This document shows, piece after piece, positions 15,249-24,870 of a DNA stretch of 64,000 nucleotides. Under the pieces are notes generated by a model. It ran no database searches. It saw only the letters and a list, made by a program, of their open reading frames with translations, and was not told the DNA's origin. Position 1 is the stretch's first letter. The number at the start of each line of letters is the position of its first letter. Location: contig NZ_MBTA01000025.1 of the NCBI RefSeq assembly GCF_003609575.1, forward strand, positions 268,374 through 332,373. Reading direction: 5' to 3'. Origin of the DNA: Pelobium manganitolerans. Its GTDB lineage: Bacteria > Bacteroidota > Bacteroidia > Sphingobacteriales > Sphingobacteriaceae. The position numbers and the translations under genes were made by a program.

Positions 15249-18200
15249 ATGCAGCTAAATAAGCTTGAGATAAAAGGTTTTAAGAGTTTCGGAGACAAAA
15301 TCACCATCAATTTTAACGAAGGAGTTACCGCCATTGTGGGGCCAAACGGTTGCGGAAAATCTAACGTGGTGGATGCTATCCGCTGGGTTTTGGGCGAGCA
15401 GAGTACCAGAATGCTCCGGTCGGAAAAAATGGAAAACATCATCTTCAATGGCACCAAAACCCGTAAACCGGCCAATTTAGCAGAGGTTTCGCTCACTTTT
15501 GACAATACTAAGAACATATTGCCCACGGCTTTTTCTACCGTAACCATTACGCGTAAACTTTACCGCAGCGGCGAATCGGAATACCGCTTAAATGACGTGC
15601 AATGCCGTTTAAAAGATATTTCTGATTTGTTTTTAGATACTGGAATTGGCTCAGATTCTTACTCAATCATCGAGCTGAAGATGATTGATGAGATTATCGC
15701 AAATAAAGAAGGATCGCGGCGGAATTTGTTTGAGGAAGCATCAGGAATATCCAAATACAAACTGCGCAAAAAACAAACATTTGGCCGTTTAAAAGATACT
15801 GAGGCAGATTTAAGTCGGGTTGAGGATTTGCTTTTTGAGATCGAAAAAAACCTGAAAACCTTAGAAAACCAAGCAAAAAAAGCCGAACGATACTATCGTT
15901 TAAAAGAAAAATACAAGATTTTAAGTTTGGTTTTAGCTTCCTTCCGCATTTTAAATTTTAGAACGGAGTTAAACGAGCTTGAAAAACTGGAAGAGGCACA
16001 AAACAGCGGGAAACATATTTTAGCTGTAAAAATCGATGATTTAGACGCGCAAATCCAGAAACATAAATTCAACAGCTTAACTAAAGAAAAAAACCTTTCT
16101 GTACAGCAAAAAGCCACCAATGATTTTGTGGCTAAAATTCGCGCCTACGAAAACGAGAAAAAAATTAAAAACGAACAGCTTAAGTTTTTGCAAGACAAAG
16201 AGCGGCGCTTAAACGAAGAGCTTGAAAAAGACCGCGCACAACTGCAACACGTGCATTATAATATGAAGCGCTTGAGCGAGGAACGTTTGCAGGAAGAGCA
16301 AAACCTTAACAGCTTAACCCAGGCTTTAGATGATTTAAAAGAAGAAGTTGACGAGTTAAGGGTGCAACAAGCAAGCGGAAAAGTAAGGCTAGAGCAATCG
16401 CAACAGCAAAATACCGACTTGCAAAACCAATTGTACGCGCTAGAAAAAGAGGTAGACATTTTAAATATCCAGCAGGAGGCTTTATTGCAAGAAAGCAAAC
16501 GAAATATTGAAGATACGCAAAACCGCGAGCAGGAGTTAACAGAATTTAACAGGGTTTTATACGAGCTGGAAGCAGGCATCAGCGCCAAGCAAAACGAGCT
16601 ACAAACCTTAACCGAGCAAGAAAGCGCTACCCAAGAAAAGTTGGGAATTTTAGAGCAAAAACTATCGGATAATCGCGAAAGTTTAAACCAAACCAGCAGA
16701 AAAATTGACGCCAAGCAAAACGAATACAACCTTACCAAAAGTATGGTTGATAATTTGGAAGGTTTCCCAGAGTCTATCCGATTTTTAAAGAAAAACACAC
16801 AATGGAGCAAAAATGCTCCTCTTTTGTCGGATATTTTATTTTGCCGGGAAGAGTATCGCGTAGCTATTGAAAACTATTTGGAACCCTTAATGAACCATTA
16901 TGTGGTGCCAACTTTTAACGATGCTGTTGAAGCGGTGAAGCTGTTGAGCAACGCATCGCGCGGCAAAGCGAACTTTTTTATTTTAGATCAGATACAAAAA
17001 CCTGATACAGCGTTAGCCCCACCTTTTGCTGATGCTTTACCGGCCTTAGAAGTGGTGGATGTTGACAAGCGCTACCAAACGCTGGCGATGCATTTATTAC
17101 ACAATGTTTTTTTGGTGGACGATGACAGCGAAGTCGCTTTAAATGCACTGCCAAAAAACGACGATGCCGTGATGATTGCTAAATCGGGCAAATATTATAA
17201 AAGCAAGTTTATGCTCTCTGGCGGTTCTGTGGGCTTGTTTGAAGGGAAAAGGATTGGTCGCGCTAAAAACTTGGACAACCTGAGCAAGGAAATTAAATCG
17301 CTAAACCAAAAATCGGCAAAAGCCGCGGACGAGATTGAAAGCATCAAGCGCGAGATTGAAAGTTTAAAAGCCTCTTTACAGCCGCAGGTTTTACAGGCGC
17401 TTCAAAAAGAAATCAACTTGGCAGAAAACGAGCTGGTATCTGTAAAAACCAAGCAAGAGCAATATTTAAGCTTCATCCAAAACAGCCAAAACCGCAAGCA
17501 AGATATCGAACAAAAACTGCTCAATATTTCATCGGCTTTGCTAGATCTGATGCCTAAAATCCAAGAAAGCAAAACACAAAAACAAGCTTTCGCCGATGCT
17601 TTGCTCCAAGAGCAGAGCGATTATGCACAGCTGAGCGAATTTTTGACGGTAAAATCGACGGCCTTTAATACAGAAAATCTCAAATTTCATCAGCAAAAAA
17701 ACAAGCTGAACAGCTTAGACAAAGATTTGGAATACCGTGAAAGTCAGCAAGAAGACTTAGATACGCGAATAAATAAAAATCAGGAAGAGTTGGACGCTAC
17801 CAAGGCTTCTATATTGGAAACTGTGGTGCACACCGATTATGACGACGAAGATTTGTTGGCGATGTACCAGCAAAAAGAAGAACTGGAAAAGGCGGTGCAA
17901 GAGGCAGAAAAAGATTATTACGAGAGCAAGGAAAAAATTAATGCTTTGGAAACCGAACTTAGCGACTTGCGAAAAAACAAAGACAGCGCCGAGCTGTTAA
18001 GCAACGATTTAAAAGATAAAAAAAACAACCTAAAAATAGAGCTGAACGCTTTGAAAGAACGTTTAGCGGTAGAATTTAGCATTTCCATTGAGGATATTTT
18101 AGACGATGAACCACCGGAAGACGAGGATGAAGATGCGGTGAAAGAGAATGTGGAGAAGGTAAAAAAACAGCTAGACGAGTTTGGCGCCATTAACCCCATG

Positions 18201-18785
18201 GCTATGGAAGCTTATCGCGAAATGGAAGAGCGTTTTACCTTCATCAGCAACCAAAAGAAGGATTTAACTGAGGCCAAACAATCTTTATTAGAAACCATCA
18301 AAGAAATTGACGATACCGCTAAAGAGAAGTTTATGGATGCTTTTACGCTGGTGCGCGATAACTTTATGAAGGTTTTCCGGTCGCTGTTTAATGAAGAAGA
18401 CAGTTGTGATTTAGTGTTAAGCAACCCCAATGCACCTTTAGAATCAGACATCGACATTATCGCCAGGCCCAAAGGGAAACGTCCGCTTTCTATCAATCAG
18501 CTTTCGGGTGGCGAAAAAACGCTTACGGCTACTGCATTGCTGTTTTCGTTGTACCTGCTTAAACCGGCACCATTCTGCATTTTTGACGAGGTGGACGCGC
18601 CTTTGGACGATACCAACATTGAGAAGTTCAACAATATTATCCGCACTTTCTCTAACCAATCGCAGTTTATTGTGGTATCGCACAACAAAAAAACCATCGC
18701 CAGCACAGATATTATTTACGGCGTTACCATGGTAGAGCAAGGCGTCTCCCGCGTAGTGGCAGTTGATATGCGGGAAGTAGCTTAG
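15249..18785 (+). CDS. smc: Chromosome segregation protein SMC
   Basis: This 1178-residue protein has the classical SMC layout: an N-terminal ATPase half with Walker A G31-P-N-G-C-G-K-S38, a long coiled coil (about 165-490), a globular hinge (about 500-650, with glycine-rich segments), a returning coiled coil (about 660-1030) and a C-terminal head. The signature motif is L-S-G-G-E-K (1085-1090) and Walker B is F-C-I-F-D-E (1109-1114). It forms a dimeric ring that organises and segregates the chromosome, normally with ScpA and ScpB, which are not in this window. It is monocistronic here. An acidic P-P-E-D-E-D-E-D stretch lies near residue 955. Confidence 0.97.
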   Translation: MQLNKLEIKGFKSFGDKITINFNEGVTAIVGPNGCGKSNVVDAIRWVLGEQSTRMLRSEKMENIIFNGTKTRKPANLAEVSLTFDNTKNILPTAFSTVTITRKLYRSGESEYRLNDVQCRLKDISDLFLDTGIGSDSYSIIELKMIDEIIANKEGSRRNLFEEASGISKYKLRKKQTFGRLKDTEADLSRVEDLLFEIEKNLKTLENQAKKAERYYRLKEKYKILSLVLASFRILNFRTELNELEKLEEAQNSGKHILAVKIDDLDAQIQKHKFNSLTKEKNLSVQQKATNDFVAKIRAYENEKKIKNEQLKFLQDKERRLNEELEKDRAQLQHVHYNMKRLSEERLQEEQNLNSLTQALDDLKEEVDELRVQQASGKVRLEQSQQQNTDLQNQLYALEKEVDILNIQQEALLQESKRNIEDTQNREQELTEFNRVLYELEAGISAKQNELQTLTEQESATQEKLGILEQKLSDNRESLNQTSRKIDAKQNEYNLTKSMVDNLEGFPESIRFLKKNTQWSKNAPLLSDILFCREEYRVAIENYLEPLMNHYVVPTFNDAVEAVKLLSNASRGKANFFILDQIQKPDTALAPPFADALPALEVVDVDKRYQTLAMHLLHNVFLVDDDSEVALNALPKNDDAVMIAKSGKYYKSKFMLSGGSVGLFEGKRIGRAKNLDNLSKEIKSLNQKSAKAADEIESIKREIESLKASLQPQVLQALQKEINLAENELVSVKTKQEQYLSFIQNSQNRKQDIEQKLLNISSALLDLMPKIQESKTQKQAFADALLQEQSDYAQLSEFLTVKSTAFNTENLKFHQQKNKLNSLDKDLEYRESQQEDLDTRINKNQEELDATKASILETVVHTDYDDEDLLAMYQQKEELEKAVQEAEKDYYESKEKINALETELSDLRKNKDSAELLSNDLKDKKNNLKIELNALKERLAVEFSISIEDILDDEPPEDEDEDAVKENVEKVKKQLDEFGAINPMAMEAYREMEERFTFISNQKKDLTEAKQSLLETIKEIDDTAKEKFMDAFTLVRDNFMKVFRSLFNEEDSCDLVLSNPNAPLESDIDIIARPKGKRPLSINQLSGGEKTLTATALLFSLYLLKPAPFCIFDEVDAPLDDTNIEKFNNIIRTFSNQSQFIVVSHNKKTIASTDIIYGVTMVEQGVSRVVAVDMREVA

Positions 18786-18834
18786 CTAGGTGGTTAGTTT
18801 GTTAGCTGGTTGGCCAGGGGTTGGCTTGCTAGGT

Positions 18835-18887
18835 TCTCAAATCTCACGTCTCATATCTCACGTCTCAAATCTCATATCTCACATCTG
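18835..18887. repeat. Tandem heptanucleotide array, unit TCTCANN
   Basis: Seven complete 7-base units and a partial eighth run head to tail. The first five bases TCTCA are invariant; the last two are AA, CG, TA, CG, AA, TA and CA. The array ends 8 nt before the smpB -7 box. Confidence 0.9.
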
Positions 18888-18894
18888 ATTTATC

Positions 18895-18902
18895 TATATT
18901 TG
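18895..18902 (+). promoter_or_regulatory. Putative smpB promoter -7 box
   Basis: TATATTTG matches the Bacteroidota -7 consensus and ends 5 nt before the smpB start codon. The position where a -33 TTG should lie is occupied by the heptanucleotide array. Confidence 0.5.
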
Positions 18903-18907
18903 CAACA

Positions 18908-19363
18908 ATGGCAACAACAGACATTAACATCCGGAACAAGAAAGCGAAGTTTGAGTATCATTTATTAGAAACATTTGTTGCCGGCATCAGCTTATTGGGA
19001 ACCGAAATTAAATCAATCCGCGAGGGCAAAGCCAATATCAGTGATGCTTTTTGCACGTTTATTAACGGCGAACTTTATATCCGCAATCTGCATATTTCTG
19101 AATATTCTCACGGTTCTTTTTATAACCACGAATCTAAACGGGACCGCAAATTATTGCTTACCAAAAAAGAAATCAAAAAACTTTTGGTAAAAAATGAAGA
19201 TAAAGGCTTAACCATAGTTCCTTTAAAAATTTTTATCAGCAGCAGAGGCTTTGCAAAATTAGAAATTGCCCTGGCGCAAGGAAAAAAAGCTTTTGACAAA
19301 CGCGATGCGATGAAAGAGCGTGATGTGAAGCGCGAAATGGATAAAGCGATGAAGAGGTTTTAA
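18908..19363 (+). CDS. smpB: SsrA (tmRNA)-binding protein SmpB
   Basis: This 151-residue basic protein matches SmpB over its length: K-K-A-K-F-E-Y near residue 12, the conserved G-I-S-L-L-G-T-E-I-K-S-I-R near residue 28, and S-H-G-S-F-Y-N-H-E near residue 72. A lysine/arginine-rich C-terminal tail enters the ribosomal decoding centre. It escorts tmRNA to stalled ribosomes for trans-translation. No tmRNA gene was recognised in the window. Confidence 0.96.
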   Translation: MATTDINIRNKKAKFEYHLLETFVAGISLLGTEIKSIREGKANISDAFCTFINGELYIRNLHISEYSHGSFYNHESKRDRKLLLTKKEIKKLLVKNEDKGLTIVPLKIFISSRGFAKLEIALAQGKKAFDKRDAMKERDVKREMDKAMKRF

Positions 19364-19366
19364 AAG

Positions 19367-19573
19367 AGCCTCAGCCCCCGGCCCCCTCTCCGAAGGAGAG
19401 GGGGAGGAATAGACGGGTTTAAGTTTTATTTATATTGTGTAGTTACCATAAGAACGAACGCGAAAAACCTATAAAATTAAACGAGCTTAAATTTTATTTC
19501 GTATTGTAGTTAACAAGGGTTCCCTCTCCTTCGGAGAACCTGCTCCGCACAACGGAGGGGCTGGGGTGAGGCT
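19367..19573. repeat. Composite REP/BIME-like palindromic repeat filling the smpB-pcm gap
   Basis: The element begins AGCCTCAGCCCC and ends GGGGTGAGGCT, near-perfect inverted ends. Just inside each end is a GC-rich palindrome: CCCCCTCTCCGAAGGAGAGGGGG at the left, of which CCTCTCC/GGAGAGG is the stem, and CCCTCTCCTTCGGAGA plus CTCCGC/CGGAG at the right. Between them is a pair of imperfect direct repeats (AAGTTTTATTTATATTG-like and AAATTTTATTTCGTATTG-like). It occupies the whole space between two convergent genes. Related palindromes occur at 43147 and 55073. Confidence 0.75.
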
Positions 19574-20230
19574 CTACCAAGCCTGATCCCCCAACAATGG
19601 CACAAACCTGAATGTATCGAGCACAATTTTATCAAAATCGTTTTCGCCTACGCGGATAACCGTCACCATTTTTTGGGCTTTTTCATCGCCAACCGGGATA
19701 ACTAAAATGCCTCCAACCTTCAACTGTTTCAATAAAATTTGAGGCACCATAGGCGCACCGGCAGTTACAATAATTTTATCGTAGGGCGCATATTCAGCAA
19801 TGCCTTTAGAGCCGTCGCCCAAAAAGAAATTGGCCTTATAGCCTAAATGGGGCAAAACTTGGCTGGTACGTTGGTAAAGTTTTTCTTGCCTTTCTATGGT
19901 AAACACTTGCGCACCCAGTTCTAGCAAAACACAGGTTTGGTAACCGCAGCCAGTACCAATTTCGAGCACTTTGTCGCCACGTTGAATGTGCAACAGTTCC
20001 GACTGGTAGGCAACCGTATAAGGATTGGAAATGGTTTGACCTTCGCCAATGGGAAAGGCTTTGTCTAAATAAGCTTGCGCCCAAAAAGTTTCGTCAAAAA
20101 AATAGTGCCTTTTCACTTTTCCTATCGCTTCCAATACTTTCGCGTCTGATATCCCTTTCGCTTTTAGCTCTTGCACCAATTTTTTTCTCGCACCTTTTTC
20201 GCGGTAATTATCAACGTATTTGTAGGCCAT
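19574..20230 (-). CDS. pcm: Protein-L-isoaspartate O-methyltransferase
   Basis: The 218-residue enzyme carries the family's substrate loop G-E-G-Q-T-I-S-N-P-Y near residue 62 and the SAM-binding motif V-L-E-I-G-T-G-C-G-Y-Q-T near residues 89-100. It also has the post-motif segments I-I-V-T-A-G-A-P near 153 and G-G-I-L-V-I-P-V-G near 172. It methylates isoaspartyl residues in damaged proteins so they can be repaired. A TATTTTTG box (20238-20245, minus strand) sits just upstream. Its 3' end abuts the palindromic repeat. Confidence 0.94.
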   Translation of the reverse strand: MAYKYVDNYREKGARKKLVQELKAKGISDAKVLEAIGKVKRHYFFDETFWAQAYLDKAFPIGEGQTISNPYTVAYQSELLHIQRGDKVLEIGTGCGYQTCVLLELGAQVFTIERQEKLYQRTSQVLPHLGYKANFFLGDGSKGIAEYAPYDKIIVTAGAPMVPQILLKQLKVGGILVIPVGDEKAQKMVTVIRVGENDFDKIVLDTFRFVPLLGDQAW

Positions 20231-20329
20231 TTGCTCACAAAAATATAATCTCCAACCAATATATGGTGCATTTTCTTAGTTTTACCGGTATTAAAAATTG
20301 TACAATCTGAAAACGAGCATCTTAAAATA

Positions 20330-21688
20330 ATGGTAAAAAAATCGCAGGTTTCTTATTTTATTTTAAACCTGTTGGCTTTGGCCACTTTCGTTTATCTCAT
20401 CAACAGTTTTAACTTAAATCCCTTCATCGGAACCCAAAAAAATATTTGGTTTGCGCTGTGCCTTTTAGGCTTATATACTTTATCCGGAACTTTTTTAGAC
20501 GCTAAACGCAAATCGCGCTTTAAAGAGTTAGTGCTCACCTTAAACCAGTCTTTAATTGTTGCTATTTGCCTGCTCTTTTTTACTTACACGCATCTTCAAA
20601 ACAGCCGATTATCGTTCGCTATCGCCACCATCTTCAACATTGCACTTTGCCACTTCGCCGTGTTTTCGATATTTAGGCTAACTTATCTTACCGCTTTAAA
20701 AAAGCTCCTGCAAAACGCAACTATAGGTTTTAATACCGTTATCATTGGCAATAAGCAAAAGGCAGATACTATTTTAAAAGAGATAGCGGCGCAAAAAAAA
20801 TCGCTCGGCTTTAAAATTTTAGGTTTTTACGATTTAGAACACAGCACTTTTCAAGAGAAAAATTCGGGGCAAACCCTCACCCATCAAATTCCGGAACTGA
20901 TTAAACTGCACCAGATTGAAGAGATTATTATAGCGATAGAAACATCAGAACATTTACGGCTAAAAACCCTTTTAGACGAGTTGGAGGAGCATCATGTTAC
21001 CATACACATCATTCCGGATGTATATGATATTGTCTCCGGATTTGTAAAAATCAACTACCTTTTTTCCATTCCGTTAATTACCCTGCACCGGCAGTTTATG
21101 CCTTTTTGGCAAAGAGTAATTAAAAAACTTTTTGACGTTGTTTTTAGTACGATGGTTTTGCTGGTTTTAAGTCCGCTTTTAATCATCATTGCCATATTTA
21201 TTAAACTTGACAGCAAGGGACCTGTTATTTTCTCGCAAGAACGCATTGGAAAAAACGGCAAGCCTTTTGTAATTCATAAGTTTAGGACAATGGTATTAAA
21301 CGCAGAAGCGTGCGGACCGCAACTCTCTAGCTATAACGATACGCGCATTACTAAATTTGGCCTTTTTTTAAGACGCTTACGGCTTGATGAACTACCGCAA
21401 TTTTACAATGTACTTAAAGGAGAAATGTCTGTTGTTGGTCCCCGGCCCGAGCGTAAATTTTATATAGACCAGATTGTGAAAATAGCCCCACATTATCATC
21501 ACCTTCATAAAGTACTGCCGGGCATAACTTCTTGGGGCCAAGTAAAGTTTGGCTATGCCGAAACCATTGAGCAAATGGTCAATCGTTTAACTTTTGATAT
21601 AATTTATATTCAAAATCGTTCGCTTTCTTTAGATTTTAAGATTATGATATACACTATTGCTATTATTTTACAGGGAAGAGGAAAATAG
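20330..21688 (+). CDS. Undecaprenyl-phosphate sugar phosphotransferase (WcaJ-type)
   Basis: This 452-residue protein has four to five predicted membrane helices in residues about 5-125, a soluble NAD-binding-like domain (about 130-245), one more membrane segment (about 268-292) and a C-terminal bacterial sugar-transferase domain. The catalytic region includes F-S-Q-E-R-I-G near residue 303, H-K-F-R-T-M near 316, L-R-R-L-R-L-D-E-L-P-Q and V-G-P-R-P-E. Such enzymes start exopolysaccharide or O-antigen repeat synthesis by moving a sugar phosphate onto the lipid carrier. No other polysaccharide genes are adjacent. Confidence 0.92.
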   Translation: MVKKSQVSYFILNLLALATFVYLINSFNLNPFIGTQKNIWFALCLLGLYTLSGTFLDAKRKSRFKELVLTLNQSLIVAICLLFFTYTHLQNSRLSFAIATIFNIALCHFAVFSIFRLTYLTALKKLLQNATIGFNTVIIGNKQKADTILKEIAAQKKSLGFKILGFYDLEHSTFQEKNSGQTLTHQIPELIKLHQIEEIIIAIETSEHLRLKTLLDELEEHHVTIHIIPDVYDIVSGFVKINYLFSIPLITLHRQFMPFWQRVIKKLFDVVFSTMVLLVLSPLLIIIAIFIKLDSKGPVIFSQERIGKNGKPFVIHKFRTMVLNAEACGPQLSSYNDTRITKFGLFLRRLRLDELPQFYNVLKGEMSVVGPRPERKFYIDQIVKIAPHYHHLHKVLPGITSWGQVKFGYAETIEQMVNRLTFDIIYIQNRSLSLDFKIMIYTIAIILQGRGK

Positions 21689-21715
21689 TGATTATATTTA
21701 CGTAATTATTTTTTT

Positions 21716-22393
21716 ATGAGAAAACTCTTTATCATTATATTTTTCGTCACTGTATCTATTGGTGCATCGGCACAATCCCAAAGCAATTCTACCTACTCTA
21801 TCGGGCTTAAGATGTTTGCATTAGAAGAACAGCCCAAACTTTTGAATGAGGTTAGAAACAATACAAAGTATTACAGCTCTGGTCTTAACGGCCTTATGCT
21901 TAAAATAAACGACAACCAAATATCCTATCGCTTTGCTGCTTATACTTTCAAAGAAAAAGACTATACCTTCCGTAATCAGTGCAGCACTTGCGAAATTGTG
22001 AGCGGGAACTATAATAGTTTAGATATTAAAATAGGCTTTGAGCGGAGCATCATTTACAGTCGTTTGCAGCCATATTACGGTCTGGAGTTAGGTTATAAAA
22101 ACGTAGAATTTGGAGGCGTGTCTGCCGATGCAAATAGCAAGGCGCCTATTTATAATGTAAACATCGAAAAAAACGGCGTTACGCTTAACCCTTTTTTAGG
22201 TTTAAAACTAAATGTTATTAATGCCATAACCATTGGTGCCGAGGCGGGTTTTGATATCATCAGAACGCATGATAAAGAAACAAAAACCCAACTAAACAGC
22301 ACGCTAATTTCTAACAGCAACTTTGATCGTTGGCAATACGCTTCGCGCCCGCTGGCCCGGCTTTCTTTGCAGTTTAATTTCGGAAGAGATTAA
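21716..22393 (+). CDS. Outer-membrane beta-barrel-like protein of unknown function
   Basis: A 225-residue protein with a clear signal peptide (about 1-19, ending G-A-S-A-Q) and alternating hydrophobic/aromatic strands ending in L-Q-F-N-F-G-R-D, a typical outer-membrane barrel end. A central C-S-T-C pair lies near residue 92. It follows the sugar transferase by 27 nt and may be co-transcribed. Its last 4 nt overlap the convergent priA gene. No family was recognised. Confidence 0.65.
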   Translation: MRKLFIIIFFVTVSIGASAQSQSNSTYSIGLKMFALEEQPKLLNEVRNNTKYYSSGLNGLMLKINDNQISYRFAAYTFKEKDYTFRNQCSTCEIVSGNYNSLDIKIGFERSIIYSRLQPYYGLELGYKNVEFGGVSADANSKAPIYNVNIEKNGVTLNPFLGLKLNVINAITIGAEAGFDIIRTHDKETKTQLNSTLISNSNFDRWQYASRPLARLSLQFNFGRD

Positions 22394-24870
22394 TAGGGGT
22401 CAACGTCCGCAATAATAAATGCGCCTTTATTGGCTTTATCTGCTTCAAAAACGCTAATCTGCTCTTTAAGCAAAACCTTTATTTTACTTAACGACTGGCT
22501 GGCCCAATCTATTTTTATCGTAATGGTTTGGATATAATAATTGCGCACGCGCCCCACAAGCGGACTATGAGGCCCAATAACCATATCGCCGAGGTAATGT
22601 TTTAAAAGCTTGGCAAAAGCATCTGAAATCTTTAGCAACATGCCCAAATCTTTATGTTTGATGTTTAGCTGGATAATCTTGTAAAAGGGCGGATATTTAA
22701 ATTGCCGGCGCTCAATCATTTCTTCGTGGTACATACTTTCGTAATCGTGGTTTACCACTTGCTGTATTACCCTATGTTTCGCATCGTACGTTTGGATAAT
22801 CACCTTCCCCTGTTTGCTTCGCCTGCCTGCCCTGCCAGCAACCTGCGATAACAACTGAAAACTACGTTCGTAGGCTCTAAAATCAGGAAATTGGATAATG
22901 CTATCGGCGTTGATAATGCCTATTAAGGTAATATTTTCAAAATCCAGACCTTTAGCTACCATCTGCGTCCCCACCAAAACATCTATTTTTCGGTCTTCAA
23001 AATCGTTTAAAATCACTTGGTGTGCGTTCTTGTTCCGCGTAGTGTCGTAGTCCATCCGCGCTACGCGTACATCGGGCAATATCACCTTTAAATCGTCTTC
23101 AATTTTTTCGGTCCCTAAGCCCTTATAAGCAATGTGTTTAGATGCGCAGGCCGGGCATTCGGTAATATTATCTTCTTTGTACCCGCAATAATGGCAATGC
23201 AATTTGCCACTGGCTTTATGATAGGTTAAGCTAACATCGCAATTGATACATTTAGGGGTATTTCCGCAGGTTTGGCAAATTAAAATGGGGACATAACCCC
23301 GGCGGTTTTGGAACAAAATCACCTGCTCTTGATTAGCAATGGCGGTGTTTATACCTTCAAGTAAAACACTGGTAAAATGCTCTTTTATTAATTTGCGGTT
23401 ACGTTCTTCGGCAATACTCACCACTTCAATGTATGGCAGTTTAACGCCTCCATAACGTTCGGCAAGTTTAACCAAACCAAACTTATTGTTTAAAGCATTG
23501 AAATAGGTTTCTAAGGATGGCGTTGCCGAACCCAATAAAACTTTTGCGTGGGCAATAGTTCCCAACATAATAGCCACATCGCGGGCGTGGTAACGTGGCG
23601 CTGGTTCAAATTGTTTAAAGCTGGCCTCATGCTCTTCATCAACAATCACAAAACCTAAATCTGCGAAAGGCAAAAATACCGATGAACGGGCGCCCAAAAC
23701 GATTTTTACTTCATTGTTGAGTACCTTTTGCCAAATCTCGGCGCGTTCATTATCATTGAATTTGCTGTGGTAAACAATAATCTGATCTTTAAAATAAACT
23801 TTTAACCGATCTATCATCTGGCCGGTTAGCGCAATCTCTGGCAATAGGTAAAGCACCTGTTTGCCCAGGGCTAAATAATCCTCAATTAAGCGGATATAAA
23901 TTTGGGTTTTGCCCGATGACGTGATCCCGTGCAACAACGTAACCGATTTTTCGTTGATGGATTTTTGAAGTGCCGAAAGCGCTTGCTGCTGTGCGTCGCT
24001 CAGCGTAAAATCCATCACTGCCGTTAAATCCGGATGGGTAAACCGGCTGATAACTTCATGCGCTGCAATAAAAACTTCTTTATCAACCAAAGCTTTAATT
24101 ACCCCGGCGCTCACACCGGTCGCCTCTAATAGATCAGTTTTTTTTACAGATTTCCCGCTTTTTGCCAGTTTGATGTAGCCCAACAACGCATCTACTTGTT
24201 TTGGCGCTTTCTCCAGTTCGGCAAACAAATGCTTCAGGTTCTCTTTGTCCTGATAAAGTGGGTTCAACTGTATAACAGCGACTTTCTTTGGCTGAAATTT
24301 TTCGTCAATTTCTTCTAAAATATAAATCAGGTTTTTTGAAAAAAGCGAACGTAAGATGGGGAACACAGATTTCTGCGCCAAAATTTTGGTAACATCCGTA
24401 ACACTAAGTTCGTGCTTCAACTCTAAGGCATCCAGCACCAAAAACTCTTTATCGTTTAAAAGGCTTTTATCAAAATCCGGATTTGCGTTTAAAACTATCC
24501 TTGTTTCGCTGGCCAACTTTAATGCAGACGGTAAGGCAGCGGCCATTACCTCGCCTAAAGTGCACAAATAATACTCGGCAATCCACTGCCACAACTTTAG
24601 TTGCTGCTGGGTAACAATAGCTTTCTCGTCTAAAACATCTATCAGATACTTTGCTTCGTACTTCACAGGTGCTTTTTGCCCTATTGCAGAAACGATGGCC
24701 GTGTAAATTTTACTTTTACCAAATTGCACCACTACCCTTTTGCCTACTTCTGTAAGTGCATTTAGGTGCTTTGGCACACGGTAGGTATATGTTCCCGGAA
24801 TGGCCAACGGCAAAATCACCTCAACAAACAAGGTTTGCTGGTTAAGCTCTTCCGAATCAAAATCAAACAT
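22390..24870 (-). CDS. priA: Primosomal protein N' (replication restart helicase PriA)
   Basis: This 826-residue helicase has the PriA order: N-terminal 3'-DNA-binding domain, winged-helix region, a DEAH-type helicase with Walker A G-I-T-S-S-G-K321-T and Walker B D411-E-E-H, and motif V/VI later (V-A-G-R-A-G-R). The embedded zinc region has eight cysteines at about 532, 535, 541, 544, 559, 562, 572 and 575. It recognises stalled replication forks and reloads the replisome. It starts one base inside the stop of the upstream DUF423 gene. Confidence 0.97.
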   Translation of the reverse strand: MFDFDSEELNQQTLFVEVILPLAIPGTYTYRVPKHLNALTEVGKRVVVQFGKSKIYTAIVSAIGQKAPVKYEAKYLIDVLDEKAIVTQQQLKLWQWIAEYYLCTLGEVMAAALPSALKLASETRIVLNANPDFDKSLLNDKEFLVLDALELKHELSVTDVTKILAQKSVFPILRSLFSKNLIYILEEIDEKFQPKKVAVIQLNPLYQDKENLKHLFAELEKAPKQVDALLGYIKLAKSGKSVKKTDLLEATGVSAGVIKALVDKEVFIAAHEVISRFTHPDLTAVMDFTLSDAQQQALSALQKSINEKSVTLLHGITSSGKTQIYIRLIEDYLALGKQVLYLLPEIALTGQMIDRLKVYFKDQIIVYHSKFNDNERAEIWQKVLNNEVKIVLGARSSVFLPFADLGFVIVDEEHEASFKQFEPAPRYHARDVAIMLGTIAHAKVLLGSATPSLETYFNALNNKFGLVKLAERYGGVKLPYIEVVSIAEERNRKLIKEHFTSVLLEGINTAIANQEQVILFQNRRGYVPILICQTCGNTPKCINCDVSLTYHKASGKLHCHYCGYKEDNITECPACASKHIAYKGLGTEKIEDDLKVILPDVRVARMDYDTTRNKNAHQVILNDFEDRKIDVLVGTQMVAKGLDFENITLIGIINADSIIQFPDFRAYERSFQLLSQVAGRAGRRSKQGKVIIQTYDAKHRVIQQVVNHDYESMYHEEMIERRQFKYPPFYKIIQLNIKHKDLGMLLKISDAFAKLLKHYLGDMVIGPHSPLVGRVRNYYIQTITIKIDWASQSLSKIKVLLKEQISVFEADKANKGAFIIADVDPY

